Translations under genes and position numbers: made by a program
Shown here: one piece after another, positions 28,255 through 36,587 of the stretch
Position numbering within the stretch: position 1 is the first letter of the stretch
Layout: every line of letters starts with the position of its first letter
Origin: Curtobacterium sp. MCBA15_012
Lineage (GTDB): Bacteria; Actinomycetota; Actinomycetes; Actinomycetales; Microbacteriaceae
DNA: 64,000 nucleotides
NCBI RefSeq assembly: GCF_001864935.2
Contig: NZ_CP126267.1
Span: forward strand, 1,798,001 to 1,862,000
Reading direction: 5' to 3'
Notes under the pieces: generated by a model
What the model was told of the DNA's origin: nothing
The model's input: only the letters and a program-made list of their open reading frames with translations
Databases searched by the model: none

Positions 28255-29766
28255 TCAGCGCACGTCCTCGTCGACCCAGTCGAAGGTCTTCGTGACGGCC
28301 TTCTTCCAGAGGCGCAGCTGGCGCGCACGCTCCTCCTCGTCGAGCTGCGGCTCCCAGCGCTTGTCCTCCTGCCAGTTGGCACGGAGCTCGTCGAGGTTCG
28401 CCCAGAACCCGACGGCCAGACCGGCGGCGTAGGCCGCGCCGAGCGCGGTGGTCTCCGCCACGACCGGGCGCACGACCGGCACGTTGAGGATGTCGGCCTG
28501 GAACTGCATGAGCGCGTCGTTGGCGGTCATGCCGCCGTCGACCTTGAGCTCGGTGAGCTCGACGCCGGAGTCCGCGTTCACGGCGTCCAGGACCTCGCGG
28601 GTCTGGAGCGCCGTCGCCTCGAGGGCGGCACGGGCGATGTGGCCCTTGTTCACGTAGCGGGTCAGGCCGACGAGCGCACCGCGGGCGTCCGGACGCCAGT
28701 ACGGCGCGAACAGCCCCGAGAACGCCGGGACGAAGTAGACGCCGCCGTTGTCCTCGACGGTCTTGGCGAGGGCCTCGACCTCCGGGGCGCTGCCGATGAT
28801 GCCGAGGTTGTCGCGGAGCCACTGGATGAGCGACCCCGTGACGGCGATCGAGCCCTCGAGCGCGTAGTGCGTGTCCTGGTCGCCGAGCTTGTAGCCGACC
28901 GTGGTGAGGAGGCCGTTCTCGGAGCGGACGATCTCGGTACCGGTGTTGAAGATGAGGAAGTTGCCGGTGCCGTAGGTGTTCTTCGACTCGCCCTGGTCGA
29001 ACGCGGCCTGACCGAACGTCGCCGCCTGCTGGTCGCCGAGGATGCCGGCGATCGGCACCTCGCGGAGCAGGTTCGACGACTCGACGTGGCCGTAGACCTC
29101 GGAGGAGCTGACGATCTCGGGGAGCATCGACTTCGGGACACCGAAGTCGGCGAGGATGTCGTCACGCCACTGCAGGGTCTCGAGGTCCATGAACAGGGTG
29201 CGCGACGCGTTCGTGACGTCGGTCTTGTGCACGCCGCCGTCGGTGCCACCGGTCAGGTTCCAGAGGACCCAGGTGTCGGTCGTGCCGAACAGCAGGTCGC
29301 CGGCTTCGGCCTTCTCGCGGGCACCCTCGACGTTCTCGAGGATCCACATGATCTTCGTGCCGGCGAAGTACGTCGCCAGGGGCAGGCCGACGATCGCCTT
29401 GTAGCGGTCGGTGTCGCCGTCGGCGAGCTTGTCGACGAGGGCCTGCGTCCGGGTGTCCTGCCAGACGATGGCGTTGTAGACCGGCTTGCCGGTGGTCTTG
29501 TCCCACACGACCGCGGTCTCGCGCTGGTTGGTGATGCCGACCGCGGCGACGTCGTGGCGGGTGATGTCCGCACGGGACAGCGCCTGGCCGATGACCTCAC
29601 GCGTGTTGTCCCAGATCTCCGACGGGTCGTGCTCGACCCACCCGGCGCGCGGGAAGATCTGCTCGTGCTCCTTCTGCCCGACCGAGACGATCGAGCCGGA
29701 GTGGTCGAAGACGATCGCTCGGGTCGAGGTGGTGCCCTGGTCGATGGCGACGATGTAGTCGGCCAT
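28255..29766 (-). CDS. glpK: glycerol kinase
   Basis: Phosphorylates glycerol to glycerol 3-phosphate with ATP. The 503-residue FGGY kinase is family length, with the ATP site [13 protein letters not shown] at the N-terminus, [14 protein letters not shown], the [16 protein letters not shown] [12 protein letters not shown], and [15 protein letters not shown] near residue 413. AAAGGAG precedes the ATG. Encoded downstream of glpF on the same strand, so uptake and phosphorylation are made together. Confidence 0.97.
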   Translation of the reverse strand: MADYIVAIDQGTTSTRAIVFDHSGSIVSVGQKEHEQIFPRAGWVEHDPSEIWDNTREVIGQALSRADITRHDVAAVGITNQRETAVVWDKTTGKPVYNAIVWQDTRTQALVDKLADGDTDRYKAIVGLPLATYFAGTKIMWILENVEGAREKAEAGDLLFGTTDTWVLWNLTGGTDGGVHKTDVTNASRTLFMDLETLQWRDDILADFGVPKSMLPEIVSSSEVYGHVESSNLLREVPIAGILGDQQAATFGQAAFDQGESKNTYGTGNFLIFNTGTEIVRSENGLLTTVGYKLGDQDTHYALEGSIAVTGSLIQWLRDNLGIIGSAPEVEALAKTVEDNGGVYFVPAFSGLFAPYWRPDARGALVGLTRYVNKGHIARAALEATALQTREVLDAVNADSGVELTELKVDGGMTANDALMQFQADILNVPVVRPVVAETTALGAAYAAGLAVGFWANLDELRANWQEDKRWEPQLDEEERARQLRLWKKAVTKTFDWVDEDVR

Positions 29767-29867
29767 TGGTGCTCCTTTGCGGGTGTGTTCGGTGTGGTCG
29801 GGCCCGGTGACGGACCGACCGGTGCGGGGGTCGACCCCGGGGTGGGGCCGACCGACGCGGAGGGGGG

Positions 29868-30590
29868 TCAGACGAGGGGGAGGAGGGGCCCGGAGACGAT
29901 CGCTGCGAGCGCGCCGCCGACGAGGGGGCCGACGACCGGGACCCAGGCGTAGGACCAGTCACTGGTGCCCTTGCCCTTGATCGGCAGCAGGGCGTGCGCG
30001 ATGCGGGGGCCGAGGTCACGGGCCGGGTTGATGGCGTAGCCGGTGGGGCCACCGAGCGAGACACCGATCGCGATCACGAGGAAGGCGACGGGGACCGCGC
30101 CGAGCTCGGCGGGGGCCTTGCCGTTGGTCATCGCGAGGATGACGAACACGAGGACGAAGGTGCCGATGATCTCGGTGACGAGGTTCCAGCCGTACGAGCG
30201 GATCGCGGGGCCGGTCGAGAACACGCCGAGCTTCGCTGCTGCGTCGGGCTCCTCGTCGAAGTGCTGCTTGTAGGCGAGCCAGACGATGACCGCACCGATG
30301 ATCGCGCCGATGAGCTGCGCGAGCCAGTACAGGAACATCTCGCCGATGGTGATGTTGCCGAGGATCGCCTGCGCGAGGCTGACCGCGGGGTTGAGCTGGC
30401 CGCCGGACTTGTACGACACGAGCACACCGGCGAAGACCGCGAAGCCCCAGCCGATCGTGACCATGAGGAAGCCCGCGCCGAAGCCCTTGGACTTCGTGAG
30501 CGACACGGCGGCGACGACACCGCCACCGAGGATGATGAGCATCGCCGTACCGACGAGCTCGCTGAGGAAATTGACGCCGATGCCGTCCAT
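29868..30590 (-). CDS. glpF: glycerol uptake facilitator (aquaglyceroporin)
   Basis: Major intrinsic protein of 240 residues with six membrane helices. The two pore motifs are GGQLNPAVS and [11 protein letters not shown]; the Asp after the second NPAR is the mark of glycerol-conducting members. Start 30590 has GGAGGTCACC upstream; the longer frame covers the regulatory region. First gene of glpF-glpK, divergent from dhaKLM across a 311-base control region with two identical palindromes. Confidence 0.95.
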   Translation of the reverse strand: MDGIGVNFLSELVGTAMLIILGGGVVAAVSLTKSKGFGAGFLMVTIGWGFAVFAGVLVSYKSGGQLNPAVSLAQAILGNITIGEMFLYWLAQLIGAIIGAVIVWLAYKQHFDEEPDAAAKLGVFSTGPAIRSYGWNLVTEIIGTFVLVFVILAMTNGKAPAELGAVPVAFLVIAIGVSLGGPTGYAINPARDLGPRIAHALLPIKGKGTSDWSYAWVPVVGPLVGGALAAIVSGPLLPLV

Positions 30591-30721
30591 CGGTGACCTC
30601 CAGTGCATGAGGGTCGGGGGTCCGGTGGTGCTGCGTCCGGCACTCCCCGTTGAGTGATTGGGGCCGAGCATAGTGACGCCGTTCCGCGCTGCGCGACGCA
30701 TCACTGAGCGAAGTCCACCAA

Positions 30722-30802
30722 AGTGCACGAACGTGCAGGACGCGTGTGCGCCGGGGGATCGCGGGAGGCTCCCAGACCGGGTGCGGAGTGCACGAACGTG
30801 CA
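30722..30802. promoter_or_regulatory. twin palindromic operators between glpF and dhaK
   Basis: Identical 16-base sites AGTGCACGAACGTGCA at 30722-30737 and 30787-30802, 65 bp apart centre to centre (about six helical turns). Each is a perfect palindrome TGCACG-AA-CGTGCA. Site 2 abuts the presumed -35 region of dhaK; site 1 is nearer glpF. Dimeric repressor sites with possible looping are inferred; the regulator gene is not in the neighbourhood. Confidence 0.75.
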
Positions 30803-30826
30803 CCTGTGCGGAACGGGTGGTCGCTG

Positions 30827-30832
30827 TAGGGT
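30827..30832 (+). promoter_or_regulatory. -10 element of dhaKLM
   Basis: TAGGGT 25 bases after operator site 2 and 69 bases before the dhaK GTG. The operator would cover or adjoin the -35 region. A ribosome-binding site GGAGGGC precedes the GTG. Confidence 0.45.
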
Positions 30833-30901
30833 GGACGCACTCCGGTCGACGACGGCGGTGTCGCACCTCCGCGGACGGCCCCGCACCCGTGGAGGGCACC
30901 A

Positions 30902-31903
30902 GTGAAGAAGCTCATCAACGACCCGCAGGCCGTCGTCACCGAGACCGTCCGAGGCTTCGCGCAGGCGCACGCCGACCACGTCGTCCTGGTCGAGGACCCG
31001 ATCCACATCCGCCGCGTGGACGCTCCCGTGGCCGGCAAGGTCGGGATCGTCAGCGGTGGTGGCAGCGGCCACGAACCGCTGCACGCCGGGTTCGTCGGGT
31101 ACGGCATGCTCGACGCGGCCGTTCCCGGACCGGTGTTCACGAGCCCGAGCCCGGACCCGATCGTCGCCGCGACGAAGGCCGTCGACGGGGGAGCGGGCGT
31201 GCTCCACATCGTCAAGAACTACACCGGCGACGTCCTGAACTTCGAGACCGCCGCCGAGCTCGCGGCGATGGAGGACGTGCGCGTCGAGGCCGTCGTGGTG
31301 GACGACGACGTCGCCGTGCAGGACTCGCTCTACACGGCCGGCCGCCGCGGGGTCGCCGGGACCGTGGTCGTGGAGAAGTGCGCGGGCGCCGCCGCCGAGC
31401 GCGGCGACGACCTGGACGCGGTGGCCGCGATCGCCCGCCGGGTGAACGCCGCGACCCGGTCGATGGGGCTCGCCCTGTCCTCGGGGACCGTGCCGCACGC
31501 CGGCGAACCGTCGTTCACGCTCGCCGACGACGAGGTCGAGCTCGGCATCGGCATCCACGGCGAGCCCGGTCGGGAGCGCATCCCGATGGCGCCGGCCGAC
31601 CGACTCGTGGACCGGGTGATCGAGCCGGTGCTCACCGATCTCGACGCCCCCGCGGGCTCTGACCTGCTGCTCCTGGTGAACGGCATGGGCGGCACGCCGC
31701 TCTCCGAGCTGTACATCGTCTACCGACGCGCCGCCGAGGTGCTCGCGGAGCGTGGCCACCGGGTCGCGCGTAGCGTGGTCGGCGACTACGTCACGTCCCT
31801 CGAGATGCAGGGGTTCTCGCTCACCGTCACGGTGCTGGACGAGGAACTCACCGCCCTCTGGGACGCCCCGGTGGAGACCCCGGCCCTGCGCTGGGGTCGC
31901 TGA
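30902..31903 (+). CDS. dhaK: dihydroxyacetone kinase subunit DhaK
   Basis: Dihydroxyacetone-binding subunit of the PTS-dependent kinase. The 333-residue protein has VSGGGSGHEPLHAGFVG near residue 50 and His219 in GIHGEPG, the residue that binds substrate as a hemiaminal. GTG start with GGAGGG upstream. First gene of dhaK-dhaL-dhaM, divergent from glpF-glpK, so the block feeds glycerol or dihydroxyacetone into triose phosphates. No glycerol dehydrogenase gene is adjacent. Confidence 0.96.
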   Translation: MKKLINDPQAVVTETVRGFAQAHADHVVLVEDPIHIRRVDAPVAGKVGIVSGGGSGHEPLHAGFVGYGMLDAAVPGPVFTSPSPDPIVAATKAVDGGAGVLHIVKNYTGDVLNFETAAELAAMEDVRVEAVVVDDDVAVQDSLYTAGRRGVAGTVVVEKCAGAAAERGDDLDAVAAIARRVNAATRSMGLALSSGTVPHAGEPSFTLADDEVELGIGIHGEPGRERIPMAPADRLVDRVIEPVLTDLDAPAGSDLLLLVNGMGGTPLSELYIVYRRAAEVLAERGHRVARSVVGDYVTSLEMQGFSLTVTVLDEELTALWDAPVETPALRWGR

Positions 31904-31956
31904 CCCGGCCCGACGCGGCCCGGGACCACCGTTCACCATCCAGGAAGGGACACGAA

Positions 31957-32583
31957 TTGGCGCTCGACACCGCATGGGCCACCGACTGGGTGCACCGCAC
32001 CCTCGCCACGATCGACGAACACCGTGCCGAGCTCGTCACGCTCGACCGTGAGATCGGCGACGGCGACCACGGCGAGAACCTCGACCGCGGCTTCCGCGCC
32101 GTCGTCGAGGCCGTCGACGCCGGGTCCTTCGACACCCCCGGCGCGGTGCTCAAGGTCGTCGCGACGAAGCTCATCTCGACCGTCGGAGGCGCTGCCGGGC
32201 CGCTGTTCGGGACGGCGTACCTGAAGGCCGCGCAGGCCGCGGGTGACGCGACCGAGCTCGACGCCGACGCCCTCGTAGCCGTGCTCACGGCGGCCCGCGA
32301 CGGCGTGGTGTCCCGTGGCAAGGCCGAGGTCGGCGACAAGACGATGGTGGACGCCTGGTCGGCAGCGGTCGACGCCGCAGCGACGGCCGCCGCCGCGGGG
32401 GAGTCGCCCGAGCGCGTGCTCGAGGCCGCCGCGGACGCCGCACGCACCGGTGCCGAGTCGACCGAACCGCTGGTCGCCCGCAAGGGTCGTGCGAGCTACC
32501 TCGGCGAGCGGGCCGTCGGGCACCGCGACCCGGGCGCACAGTCGACGGCGTACATCCTGCGCGCCGCGGCGGACGCGGCGTGA
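31957..32583 (+). CDS. dhaL: dihydroxyacetone kinase ADP-binding subunit DhaL
   Basis: Holds the permanently bound ADP that DhaM rephosphorylates and that phosphorylates substrate on DhaK. The 208-residue helical-barrel protein has the Mg-ADP ligand motif EIGDGDHGENLDRGF near residue 32, STVGGAAGPLFGTAYL and ARKGRASYLGERAVGHRDPG in two pieces near the end. TTG start at 31957 with AGGAAGGGA upstream. Overlaps dhaM by 4 bases (GTGA). Confidence 0.95.
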   Translation: MALDTAWATDWVHRTLATIDEHRAELVTLDREIGDGDHGENLDRGFRAVVEAVDAGSFDTPGAVLKVVATKLISTVGGAAGPLFGTAYLKAAQAAGDATELDADALVAVLTAARDGVVSRGKAEVGDKTMVDAWSAAVDAAATAAAAGESPERVLEAAADAARTGAESTEPLVARKGRASYLGERAVGHRDPGAQSTAYILRAAADAA

Positions 32584-33344
32584 CCGTCGGGATCCTCGTC
32601 GTCTCGCACAGCGCGGCGATCGCCGAGGGAACCGTGGCCCTGGCCCGGCAGATGGCCGCGGACGTGCCGCTCGTCGCCGCCGGCGGGACCGACGACGGCG
32701 GGATCGGCACCTCGTTCGAGGCGATCACCGAGGGGATCGGGGAACTCGCCGGTGCCGACGCGGTCGTGGTGCTGTGCGACCTCGGCTCGGCCTACCTGAC
32801 GGTGGACACCGCGCTCGACTTCCTCGACGACGACGCCCGGGGTCGCGTGCACGTGTCCTCGGCACCCGTCGTCGAGGGCACGATCGCCGCGGCCGTGGCC
32901 GCGCAGACCGGAGGCGACGCCGACGCCGTGCTCGCCGCGGCGGCGACCGCCGCGACCAGCGGGGCGGACGCGGGCAGCGCCTCCAGTCCGGTGCTCGGCG
33001 ACCAGACCGCCGGGGCCGCGTCCGACGCGCCGTCGGGTGACGGGCCTGGAGGCGCGGTGCCGGTGGACGGCACAGCCGACGGTGACGACGCGGTCGCGTC
33101 CGCGACCGTCGAACTGGTGAACGAGAGCGGGCTGCACGCCCGCCCCGCGGCCGAGTTCGTCAAGGCCGCGGCGAAGCACGAGGCCCGGGTGACGGTGAAC
33201 GGCGTGGACGCCAAGAGCCTGCTCGCGATCATGGCGCTCGCCCTGCCGAAGGGCGCGTCCGTGACCATCGACGCGACCGGGCCGGACGCCCGGGACGCCG
33301 TGGACACCCTGGTCAGCCTGGTGCGCTCGGGCTTCGGGGAGTGA
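32580..33344 (+). CDS. dhaM: dihydroxyacetone kinase phosphotransferase DhaM with C-terminal HPr domain
   Basis: Relays phosphate from the PTS to DhaL-ADP. The 254-residue protein has an EIIA-mannose-type domain with His10 in VVSHSA and a C-terminal HPr domain with His186 in SGLHARPAAEF and the LLAIMALALPKG strand. The two are joined by an Ala/Gly/Ser-rich linker of about 50 residues. E. coli DhaM also carries an EI domain, absent here. The linker DNA at 33048-33063 matches 16 bases of the intergenic palindrome family. Confidence 0.95.
   Translation: MTVGILVVSHSAAIAEGTVALARQMAADVPLVAAGGTDDGGIGTSFEAITEGIGELAGADAVVVLCDLGSAYLTVDTALDFLDDDARGRVHVSSAPVVEGTIAAAVAAQTGGDADAVLAAAATAATSGADAGSASSPVLGDQTAGAASDAPSGDGPGGAVPVDGTADGDDAVASATVELVNESGLHARPAAEFVKAAAKHEARVTVNGVDAKSLLAIMALALPKGASVTIDATGPDARDAVDTLVSLVRSGFGE
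33048..33063 (+). repeat. palindrome-family half element inside dhaM
   Basis: GGAGGCGCGGTGCCGG, identical over 16 bases to 28192-28207 and 57238-57253, both intergenic hairpin arms. It encodes part of the dhaM linker (GGAVPV). Confidence 0.8.
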
Positions 33345-33350
33345 TCCGCC

Positions 33351-33382
33351 GCCCTGCCCGTGCCGGTCGGTGCGGGCAGGGC
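33351..33382 (+). terminator. terminator of dhaKLM
   Basis: Ten-base arms GCCCTGCCCG and complement around a 12-base loop, 7 bases after the dhaM stop. Confidence 0.7.
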
Positions 33383-33452
33383 GATGGCGCGCTGCGGACG
33401 AGTCCGGTGCCGGGCCGGTCGGTGCGGGCAGGGCGATGGCGCGCTGCGGACG
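33362..33452 (+). repeat. 39-bp exact direct repeat
   Basis: Identical 39-base copies at 33362-33400 and 33414-33452, opening GCCGGTCGGTGCGGGCAGGG and separated by 13 bases. The first copy overlaps the right arm of the dhaKLM terminator. Confidence 0.92.
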
Positions 33453-33466
33453 CGTCCTGCCGTGTT

Positions 33467-34300
33467 TCAGCCCGGCGTGAGCTCCTGCAGGCCGGTGACC
33501 CGGAGCAGGTCGAGCGTCGCGGCGTCGGTGCTGCCCGGGACCGCGGTGTAGACGACGATGCGCAGGTCGCTGCCGGGCACGCCGAGGACGTCGCAGTCGA
33601 TCTCGACCGGCCCGACCGGGGTGCGCACGACCTTGCGGCTGGTCCGGTGTGCGGCGATGCGGCCGCTGTCCCACCGACGTTCGAACTCGGGCGACTCCCG
33701 TCGGAGGCGTGCGACGAGGTCGGCCAGCCGTGCGTCGGCGGGGTAGCGCCCGACCGCGGCCCGGAGGTCGGCGACGAGGTCGCTCGAGAAGTCCTCCTGG
33801 TGGGTTTCGTCCCACTCCACGCCCTCGTGGCCGTGCACGAAGTGCCGCCACACCAGGTTCCGGTCCAGGCCGGTCCAGCGTCCCGGGTCGTCCCCGAGGG
33901 CGGCCCAGAGCTCGTTCCAGAGGACGATGTCGTGCGCCGCGGTGAACACGGCGAGGGGGACGTCGCCGAGTCGGTCGACGATGCGCTGCACGCCCGGGGG
34001 GACGTGCGTCGGCACCGTGAGGCGGGACGGCGCGGCCGCGCCGGCGACCCGGAACAGGTGGTCGCGTTCCGCGGTGCTCAGTCGCAGCGCGGTCGCGAGT
34101 GCGCCGAGCAGCTGCGGCGACGGGTTCGTCGCCCGCCCCTGCTCGAGCCGGACGACGTAGTCCACGCTGACCCCGGCGAGTGCGGCGAGTTCCTCGCGGC
34201 GGAGCCCGGCCGTCCGGCGCCCGGGCCCCGCGGGCAGGCCGACCTGCTCGGGTCGGACCCGGTCGCGCCACGCGCGCAGCACCTCGGCGAACTCGCTCAT
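33467..34300 (-). CDS. XRE-family transcriptional regulator with MmyB-like ligand domain
   Basis: Regulator of 277 residues. The N-terminal helix-turn-helix is LRREELAALAGVSVDYVVRLEQGR near residue 34 (given in family style; key residues LAALAGVS and YVVRLEQG). The C-terminal 180 residues match the MmyB-like sensor domain, with VLWNELWAALGDDPG and HFVHGHEGV. Divergent from an SDR gene with 101 bases between starts, the usual layout of such a regulator with its target. Leaderless start: CAGGAT six bases before the ATG. Confidence 0.88.
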   Translation of the reverse strand: MSEFAEVLRAWRDRVRPEQVGLPAGPGRRTAGLRREELAALAGVSVDYVVRLEQGRATNPSPQLLGALATALRLSTAERDHLFRVAGAAAPSRLTVPTHVPPGVQRIVDRLGDVPLAVFTAAHDIVLWNELWAALGDDPGRWTGLDRNLVWRHFVHGHEGVEWDETHQEDFSSDLVADLRAAVGRYPADARLADLVARLRRESPEFERRWDSGRIAAHRTSRKVVRTPVGPVEIDCDVLGVPGSDLRIVVYTAVPGSTDAATLDLLRVTGLQELTPG

Positions 34301-34306
34301 GCGTCC

Positions 34307-34312
34307 ATCCTG
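34307..34312 (-). promoter_or_regulatory. -10-like element of the XRE regulator, leaderless
   Basis: CAGGAT on the minus strand, six bases, ATG at 34300. Same spacing as the divergent CAGGCT of the SDR gene. Confidence 0.35.
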
Positions 34313-34389
34313 GCCCCGGACGACCCGGGCTCCCTGGTACTGCCGGTCCCATGGTCGACCCGTGCCTGGGGGAGTGCAGCCGCGGGGGC

Positions 34390-34395
34390 CAGGCT
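34390..34395 (+). promoter_or_regulatory. -10-like element of the SDR gene, leaderless
   Basis: CAGGCT, six bases, ATG at 34402, with no ribosome-binding site. Confidence 0.35.
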
Positions 34396-34401
34396 GGACC
34401 C

Positions 34402-35082
34402 ATGACCACCACACTCATCACCGGGGCCAACCGCAGCCTCGGACTCGAGACCACCCGCCGCCTCCTCGAGGCCGGCCACACCGTCGTCGCCGGGGTCCGG
34501 GACCCTGCCTCGGCCGACGCCGTCCGCGAGCTCGGCGCCGAGGTCGTGCAGCTCGACGTCACCGACCAGACGAGCGTCGACCGGGCGATCGCCGCCCTGC
34601 CCGGACTCGACGTGCTCGTGAACAACGCCGGCGTGCTCGGGACGGCCTTCGGCGTCGACGACCTCGACCCGGCCGCGATGGACGCCGTGCTCGCGACGAA
34701 CGTCACCGGTGTCGTGCGCGTGACGCAGGCCGCGCTGCCGCTGCTCCGGCGCTCGGCGAACCCGGTCGTCGTCAACGTCGCCTCGGGCGTCGGCTTCACC
34801 CGGTGGCTGACCACCCCTGGTCACGACGAGTACCCGGTCGCCGCGGTGCCGTACGCCGCGTCGAAGGCCGCCCTCATCGCGATGACCGTGCAGTACGCCA
34901 AGAACCTGCCCGGGTTCCGCGTCAACGCGAGCGACCCCGGCTACACGGCGACCGAGTTCAACGGGTTCGGCGGCCACCAGACCGTGACCGAGGGCACCGA
35001 CGCCACCGTGCGGCTCGCGCTGCTCGACCAGGACGGGCCGACGGGGGAGTTCCACGACCGGAACGGCCGGATCGCGTACTGA
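34402..35082 (+). CDS. SDR family NAD(P)-dependent oxidoreductase
   Basis: Classical short-chain dehydrogenase of 226 residues. Cofactor motif TLITGANRSLG at 4-14, NNAG motif in DVLVNNAGVLG, catalytic Ser in VNVASGVGF and YAASK near residue 153 with Tyr and Lys. Substrate unknown. The TGxxxxLG spacing and a DVT after strand 3 suggest NADP use, not certain. Likely controlled by the divergent XRE/MmyB regulator. Confidence 0.9.
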   Translation: MTTTLITGANRSLGLETTRRLLEAGHTVVAGVRDPASADAVRELGAEVVQLDVTDQTSVDRAIAALPGLDVLVNNAGVLGTAFGVDDLDPAAMDAVLATNVTGVVRVTQAALPLLRRSANPVVVNVASGVGFTRWLTTPGHDEYPVAAVPYAASKAALIAMTVQYAKNLPGFRVNASDPGYTATEFNGFGGHQTVTEGTDATVRLALLDQDGPTGEFHDRNGRIAY

Positions 35083-35233
35083 GGCGCGGGTCCCCGCCGG
35101 TACGCGCGCGGCTCGGCTGGTACGCGCGGGGCCCGGCCGGGAGGCGCGGGGCGCGGTTCCTCCACAGGCGGCGGCGGGTCGGGCGGTCGCCCACAGGGCT
35201 CCACCCGGCTCGGTCGGGCGGCGACCGGTCTGC

Positions 35234-35239
35234 CAGGAT
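35234..35239 (+). promoter_or_regulatory. -10-like element of the zinc alcohol dehydrogenase gene, leaderless
   Basis: CAGGAT, six bases, ATG at 35246. The preceding gap 35083-35233 is GC-rich, with imperfect copies of GGTACGCGCG and a GGGAGGCGCGG half element, and no gene. Confidence 0.35.
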
Positions 35240-35245
35240 GACGGC

Positions 35246-36283
35246 ATGCGCGCAGTCCAGTACGACCGGTTCGGAGCCGCCCCCGCCATCGTCGACCTGC
35301 CCGAACCCGTCGCACCGGCCGACGGGGTCGTCGTCCGGGTCGCCGCCACCGGCGTGTGCCGGAGCGACTGGCACGCGTGGAAGGGCCACGACGACTCGGT
35401 CGTGCTGCCGCACGTGCCCGGACACGAGTTCGCGGGTGTCGTCAGCGCCGTCGGGGCCGGGGTGTCCGGCTTCGCGGTCGGCGACCGCGTCACCGCACCG
35501 TTCGTCTTCGCGTGCGGGACGTGCGAGCAGTGCCAGCAGGGCGCGACGCAGGTCTGCACGCGACAGCAGCAACCCGGCTTCACACTGCCGGGCTCGTACG
35601 CCGAGTCGGTCGTGGTGCCGCACGCCGACGTCAACCTGGTGGCGCTGCCCGACGCCGTCGGGTTCGCCGAGGCGGCCGGCCTCGGCTGCCGCTTCGGGAC
35701 GGCGTACCACGCCGTGCACGCCAGGGGTCGGGTGGCCGCAGGTGAGTGGGTCGTCGTGTACGGCTGTGGGGGAGTCGGCCTCTCGACGGTGATCGTCGCG
35801 GTCGCGGCGGGCGCCCGGGTCGTGGCGGTCGACGTCTCCGCGGCGGCACTCGAGCGGGCGGCGGCGCTCGGCGCAGAGACCCTGTCGATGGACGACGACG
35901 TCGTCGACGCTGTGCGCGACCTCACCGGCGGGGGAGCGCACGTCTCGGTGGACGCCTTCGGCAGCCGAGCGACCTCGGTCGCCGCCGTGGCCTCGCTCCG
36001 CCCGCGCGGACGACACGTGCAGGTCGGCCTCTTGCTCGGCGACGAGGCCGTCCCGGCGATCCCGATGGGTCGCGTCGTCGGTGACGAACTCGAACTGCTC
36101 GGCAGTCACGGCATCTCGGTCGGGGAGTACGCCGCGATGCTCGACGACGTCGTCGCCGGGCGGCTGCGTCCGTCGGAGTCGATCGGCCGGACCATCGGGT
36201 TCGACGAGCTGCCCGACGCGATCGTCGCGATGGACGGGCCGCCGACCGCTGCGGGCATGACGGTGGCAGTGGTGACGGGGTGA
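35246..36283 (+). CDS. zinc-dependent alcohol dehydrogenase family protein
   Basis: Medium-chain dehydrogenase of 345 residues. Catalytic zinc ligands are Cys37 in GVCRSDWH and His-Glu in PGHEFAG, and the structural zinc site is CGTCEQCQQGATQVC. The Rossmann motif GCGGVGLS lies near residue 170, with Asp at the end of strand 2 (VVAVDVS), favouring NAD. The alcohol or aldehyde substrate is not resolvable. Single gene. Confidence 0.92.
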   Translation: MRAVQYDRFGAAPAIVDLPEPVAPADGVVVRVAATGVCRSDWHAWKGHDDSVVLPHVPGHEFAGVVSAVGAGVSGFAVGDRVTAPFVFACGTCEQCQQGATQVCTRQQQPGFTLPGSYAESVVVPHADVNLVALPDAVGFAEAAGLGCRFGTAYHAVHARGRVAAGEWVVVYGCGGVGLSTVIVAVAAGARVVAVDVSAAALERAAALGAETLSMDDDVVDAVRDLTGGGAHVSVDAFGSRATSVAAVASLRPRGRHVQVGLLLGDEAVPAIPMGRVVGDELELLGSHGISVGEYAAMLDDVVAGRLRPSESIGRTIGFDELPDAIVAMDGPPTAAGMTVAVVTG

Positions 36284-36587
36284 CCGAGGCCGTTCGGGAC
36301 GACCGGTCGGTGCTCGGCGCGGCAGCCTGATCGGACGCTGTTCCGGATGCCGACCTGTTCGACGTCGTGATGGTGGAGGGCTCCGGAAATCGAACCAGAC
36401 TAGGCACCCCGACTGGTGCGCCCCCCGTACGAGACCATCATGGCACCGGGGAACCGACACCGACATCAGTCCTCCGGATGAAGTCCCGCAGCCGATCGGC
36501 TGGTCGCTCGGCAACGGACGCCGCTCGCCTCATCGGCCGCGACATCGGCCCCGACGTCGGACGATGCGTGCCGGACGGCGGTGTCGA
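36284..36587. other. gene-free stretch with a tRNA-like fragment
   Basis: About 300 bases between the convergent dehydrogenase and histidine kinase genes. The only structure seen is at 36371-36426 on the minus strand: GGGGGGC pairs with GCCCTCC followed by ACCA, enclosing a hairpin and a T-arm-like CTGGTTCGATT. There is no anticodon arm, so it is at most a remnant. No promoter or protein recognised. Confidence 0.4.

Noticed and set aside
36371..36426. Functional tRNA or tmRNA gene
   Set aside because: No anticodon stem-loop, a mismatched T-stem and too short; at most a remnant.
34958..36514. Minus-strand open frame of 518 codons across the zinc dehydrogenase
   Set aside because: No domain, Arg/Asp/His-biased translation, and it is antisense to a clear medium-chain dehydrogenase.
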